From an uncultured Bacteroidota bacterium (GTDB lineage: Bacteria; Bacteroidota; Bacteroidia; Flavobacteriales; Flavobacteriaceae), in contig CAIJXW010000094.1 in NCBI GenBank assembly GCA_903824755.1, forward strand, positions 1-64,000: DNA of 64,000 nucleotides, written 5' to 3'. Under the pieces are notes generated by a model. It searched no databases, was not told the DNA's origin, and saw only the letters and a program-made list of their open reading frames with translations. Position numbers and translations under genes: made by a program. Positions 62,685-64,000 of this stretch are shown one piece after another (positions within the stretch are counted from its first letter, which is position 1; each line of letters begins with the position of its first letter).

Positions 62685-63275
62685 ATGAAAATTGGTCTTT
62701 ATTTCGGAACCTTCAATCCCATTCATGTGGGGCATTTGATAATTGCCAACCATTTTGCCGAGTTTACCGATTTAGAGCAGATTTGGATGGTCGTTACGCC
62801 ACACAATCCATTAAAGAAAAAAGACACATTACTGGCTGATCATAAACGATATGAAATGGTTTTTTTGGCCACCGAAGAATATCCAAAAATCAAACCTTCT
62901 AAAATAGAATTTGATTTGCCGCAGCCAAATTATACGGTGACGACATTGGCACATTTGCAAGAAAAATATCCACAACATGCGTTTTCGTTAATCATGGGAG
63001 AAGATAATTTAAACTCTTTTCACAAGTGGAAAAATTATGAATTTATTTTAGAAAATCACTCCATTTATGTCTATCCAAGAGTCATAGAAACCAAAGAAAA
63101 TGATTCTCAACTCAATATAAAAAATCATTCAAACATTCGTTTTGTTGCTGCTCCGATAATTGAAATCTCCTCTACTTTTATTAGAGAAAGCATCAAAAAC
63201 AAAAAGAACATCAGACCATTACTGCCAGAAAAAGTTTGGGAATTTATTGATTATAATAATCTTTATAAGAAATAA
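62685..63275 (+). CDS. nadD: Nicotinate-nucleotide adenylyltransferase
   Basis: Joins nicotinate mononucleotide and ATP to deamido-NAD in NAD synthesis. 196 aa. Nucleotidyltransferase motifs GTFNPIHVGHLIIA (HxGH-like PIHVGH at residues 12-17) and ISSTFIRESI near the C-terminus; SLIMGEDNLNSFHKW is the usual substrate loop. 45 bp after gmk. Confidence 0.95.
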   Translation: MKIGLYFGTFNPIHVGHLIIANHFAEFTDLEQIWMVVTPHNPLKKKDTLLADHKRYEMVFLATEEYPKIKPSKIEFDLPQPNYTVTTLAHLQEKYPQHAFSLIMGEDNLNSFHKWKNYEFILENHSIYVYPRVIETKENDSQLNIKNHSNIRFVAAPIIEISSTFIRESIKNKKNIRPLLPEKVWEFIDYNNLYKK

Positions 63276-63323
63276 TTAATTTCTTTTTATTTACAATTTT
63301 AACATTATTAAAAAACAAAAAAT

Positions 63324-64000
63324 ATGCTCAATTTTGAATTATACAACCCGACCAATTATGTTTTCGGGAAAGGTCAAATAGAAAAACTCCCAACTTTTAT
63401 TGCTAGTGGGACAAAAATATTATTGGCCTATGGCGGAGGAAGCATCTTTGAAAACGGAATTTATAGTCAAGTTAAAACGGCTTTAAATGGTTTTGAAATT
63501 ATCGAATTTGGCGGGATAGAAGCAAACCCACATTATGAAACATTGATGAAAGCCGTTGCAATTATTAAGGAGCAAAATATTGATTTTATACTCGCTGTTG
63601 GCGGAGGAAGTGTTATTGATGGCGTTAAATTTATATCGGCAGCCGTAAAATTTGATGGAAATCCGATGGAAATGCTTCAAAAAAGAATCTTAATTAAAGA
63701 TTTGACGCAGGTGATTCCTTTTGGAACCGTTTTGACATTGCCAGCAACAGGAAGTGAGATGAATTCTGGGGCAGTAATTACGATTGAAGCCACTCAAGAA
63801 AAACTCGCTTTTGGCGGAAGTGCTTTGTTTCCAAAATTTTCAATTTGCGATCCAACGGTGATTGTTTCGCTGCCAAAAAGGCAAATCGAAAACGGTGTTG
63901 TTGATGCTTATACTCACGTTTTAGAACAATATTTAACCTATGCCCATGATGGTTTTTTGCAGGATAGAATCGCCGAATCAATATTAACAACATTAATAGA
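63324..64000 (+). CDS. Iron-containing alcohol dehydrogenase (5' part, cut by window end)
   Basis: First 225 codons of a group III alcohol dehydrogenase; the frame is still open at the window edge. N-terminus MLNFELYNPTNYVFGKGQIE; NAD(P)-binding loop VGGGSVIDGVKFI; metal-site region with Asp and His in VVDAYTHVLEQYL. The start FELYNPTNYVFG resembles YqhD/BdhA-type NADPH-dependent aldehyde reductases. It follows nadD by 48 bp on the same strand. Confidence 0.88.
   Translation, partial: MLNFELYNPTNYVFGKGQIEKLPTFIASGTKILLAYGGGSIFENGIYSQVKTALNGFEIIEFGGIEANPHYETLMKAVAIIKEQNIDFILAVGGGSVIDGVKFISAAVKFDGNPMEMLQKRILIKDLTQVIPFGTVLTLPATGSEMNSGAVITIEATQEKLAFGGSALFPKFSICDPTVIVSLPKRQIENGVVDAYTHVLEQYLTYAHDGFLQDRIAESILTTLI

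Noticed and set aside
1-64000. CRISPR array, tRNA/rRNA genes or prophage
   Set aside because: No regular spacer repeats, no cloverleaf-like sequence and no phage structural genes were seen on either strand; covered by eye only, so a tRNAscan/CRISPR search would settle it.

Overview
The window is AT-rich (about one third G+C by eye) and reads as a chromosome segment of a Flavobacteriaceae member, most likely Flavobacterium or a close relative. The evidence is the gene content (mevalonate-pathway HMG-CoA synthase, IPExxxVDY protein next to pyruvate kinase, PorZ with a type IX secretion C-terminal domain, OmpA with thrombospondin-type-3 repeats, long class-2 IleS). In addition there are no Shine-Dalgarno sites and many TAnnTTTG (-7) promoter boxes. 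No rRNA, tRNA, CRISPR array, complete insertion sequence or prophage was seen.

Layout. 0.2-3.8 kb (+): HMG-CoA synthase, Xaa-Pro aminopeptidase, alpha/beta hydrolase. 3.8-13.0 kb (-): AddB-like nuclease, OmpA porin, then a GNAT - AddA-like helicase/nuclease - kbl operon; the two recombination-repair subunits lie 2.8 kb apart. 13.3-17.0 kb: Fe/Mn superoxide dismutase, a long PurF-type amidotransferase and a PfkB kinase. 17.2-18.6 kb: a DUF4143 ATPase with 23-bp promoter repeats next to a gene remnant, a small accessory island. 18.6-24.3 kb: purN-rnhA divergent from acpP-fabF-rnc, followed by the IPExxxVDY gene and pyk. 24.3-29.7 kb: DNA polymerase IV, CYTH protein, RlpA-like protein, small membrane protein, TonB-dependent receptor. 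29.8-38.9 kb: DUF3108, tryptophan dioxygenase, M23 peptidase and pgi, then HPPD, homogentisate dioxygenase and an amino-acid permease. Together these suggest aromatic amino-acid breakdown. 39.0-48.3 kb: patatin/barrel protein and uvrC; 5-formyl-THF cyclo-ligase; ileS-dksA-lspA.

48.3-54.2 kb is the accessory region. It holds a type II restriction-modification pair bracketed by an exact 24-bp direct repeat, a 186-bp nested inverted-repeat element, a secreted amidohydrolase, and a two-gene HEPN/DUF5343 module. That module is flanked by inverted repeats, and its DUF5343 gene carries an in-frame stop. The restriction gene and the HEPN gene end in related ~37-bp elements, which suggests a common, cassette-like route of acquisition. 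54.2-64.0 kb is core again: recO-porZ, gdhA, a Cys/Met PLP enzyme, a DinB-fold protein, an ArsC-family protein, yicC-gmk-nadD, and an iron alcohol dehydrogenase cut by the window end.

The strongest non-coding signal is a four-copy, 66-85 bp intergenic repeat at about 13.1, 25.5, 35.9 and 60.1 kb. Its outer stem shows compensatory base changes (CCTG/CAGG, CCAG/CTGG, CCCG/CGGG), and its central hairpin differs completely in sequence between copies while remaining paired. All four copies point away from a minus-strand gene whose start codon lies 82-97 nt off. This looks like a structured RNA family dispersed in the genome. It may correspond to a known flavobacterial RNA motif, which needs a covariance search to settle.
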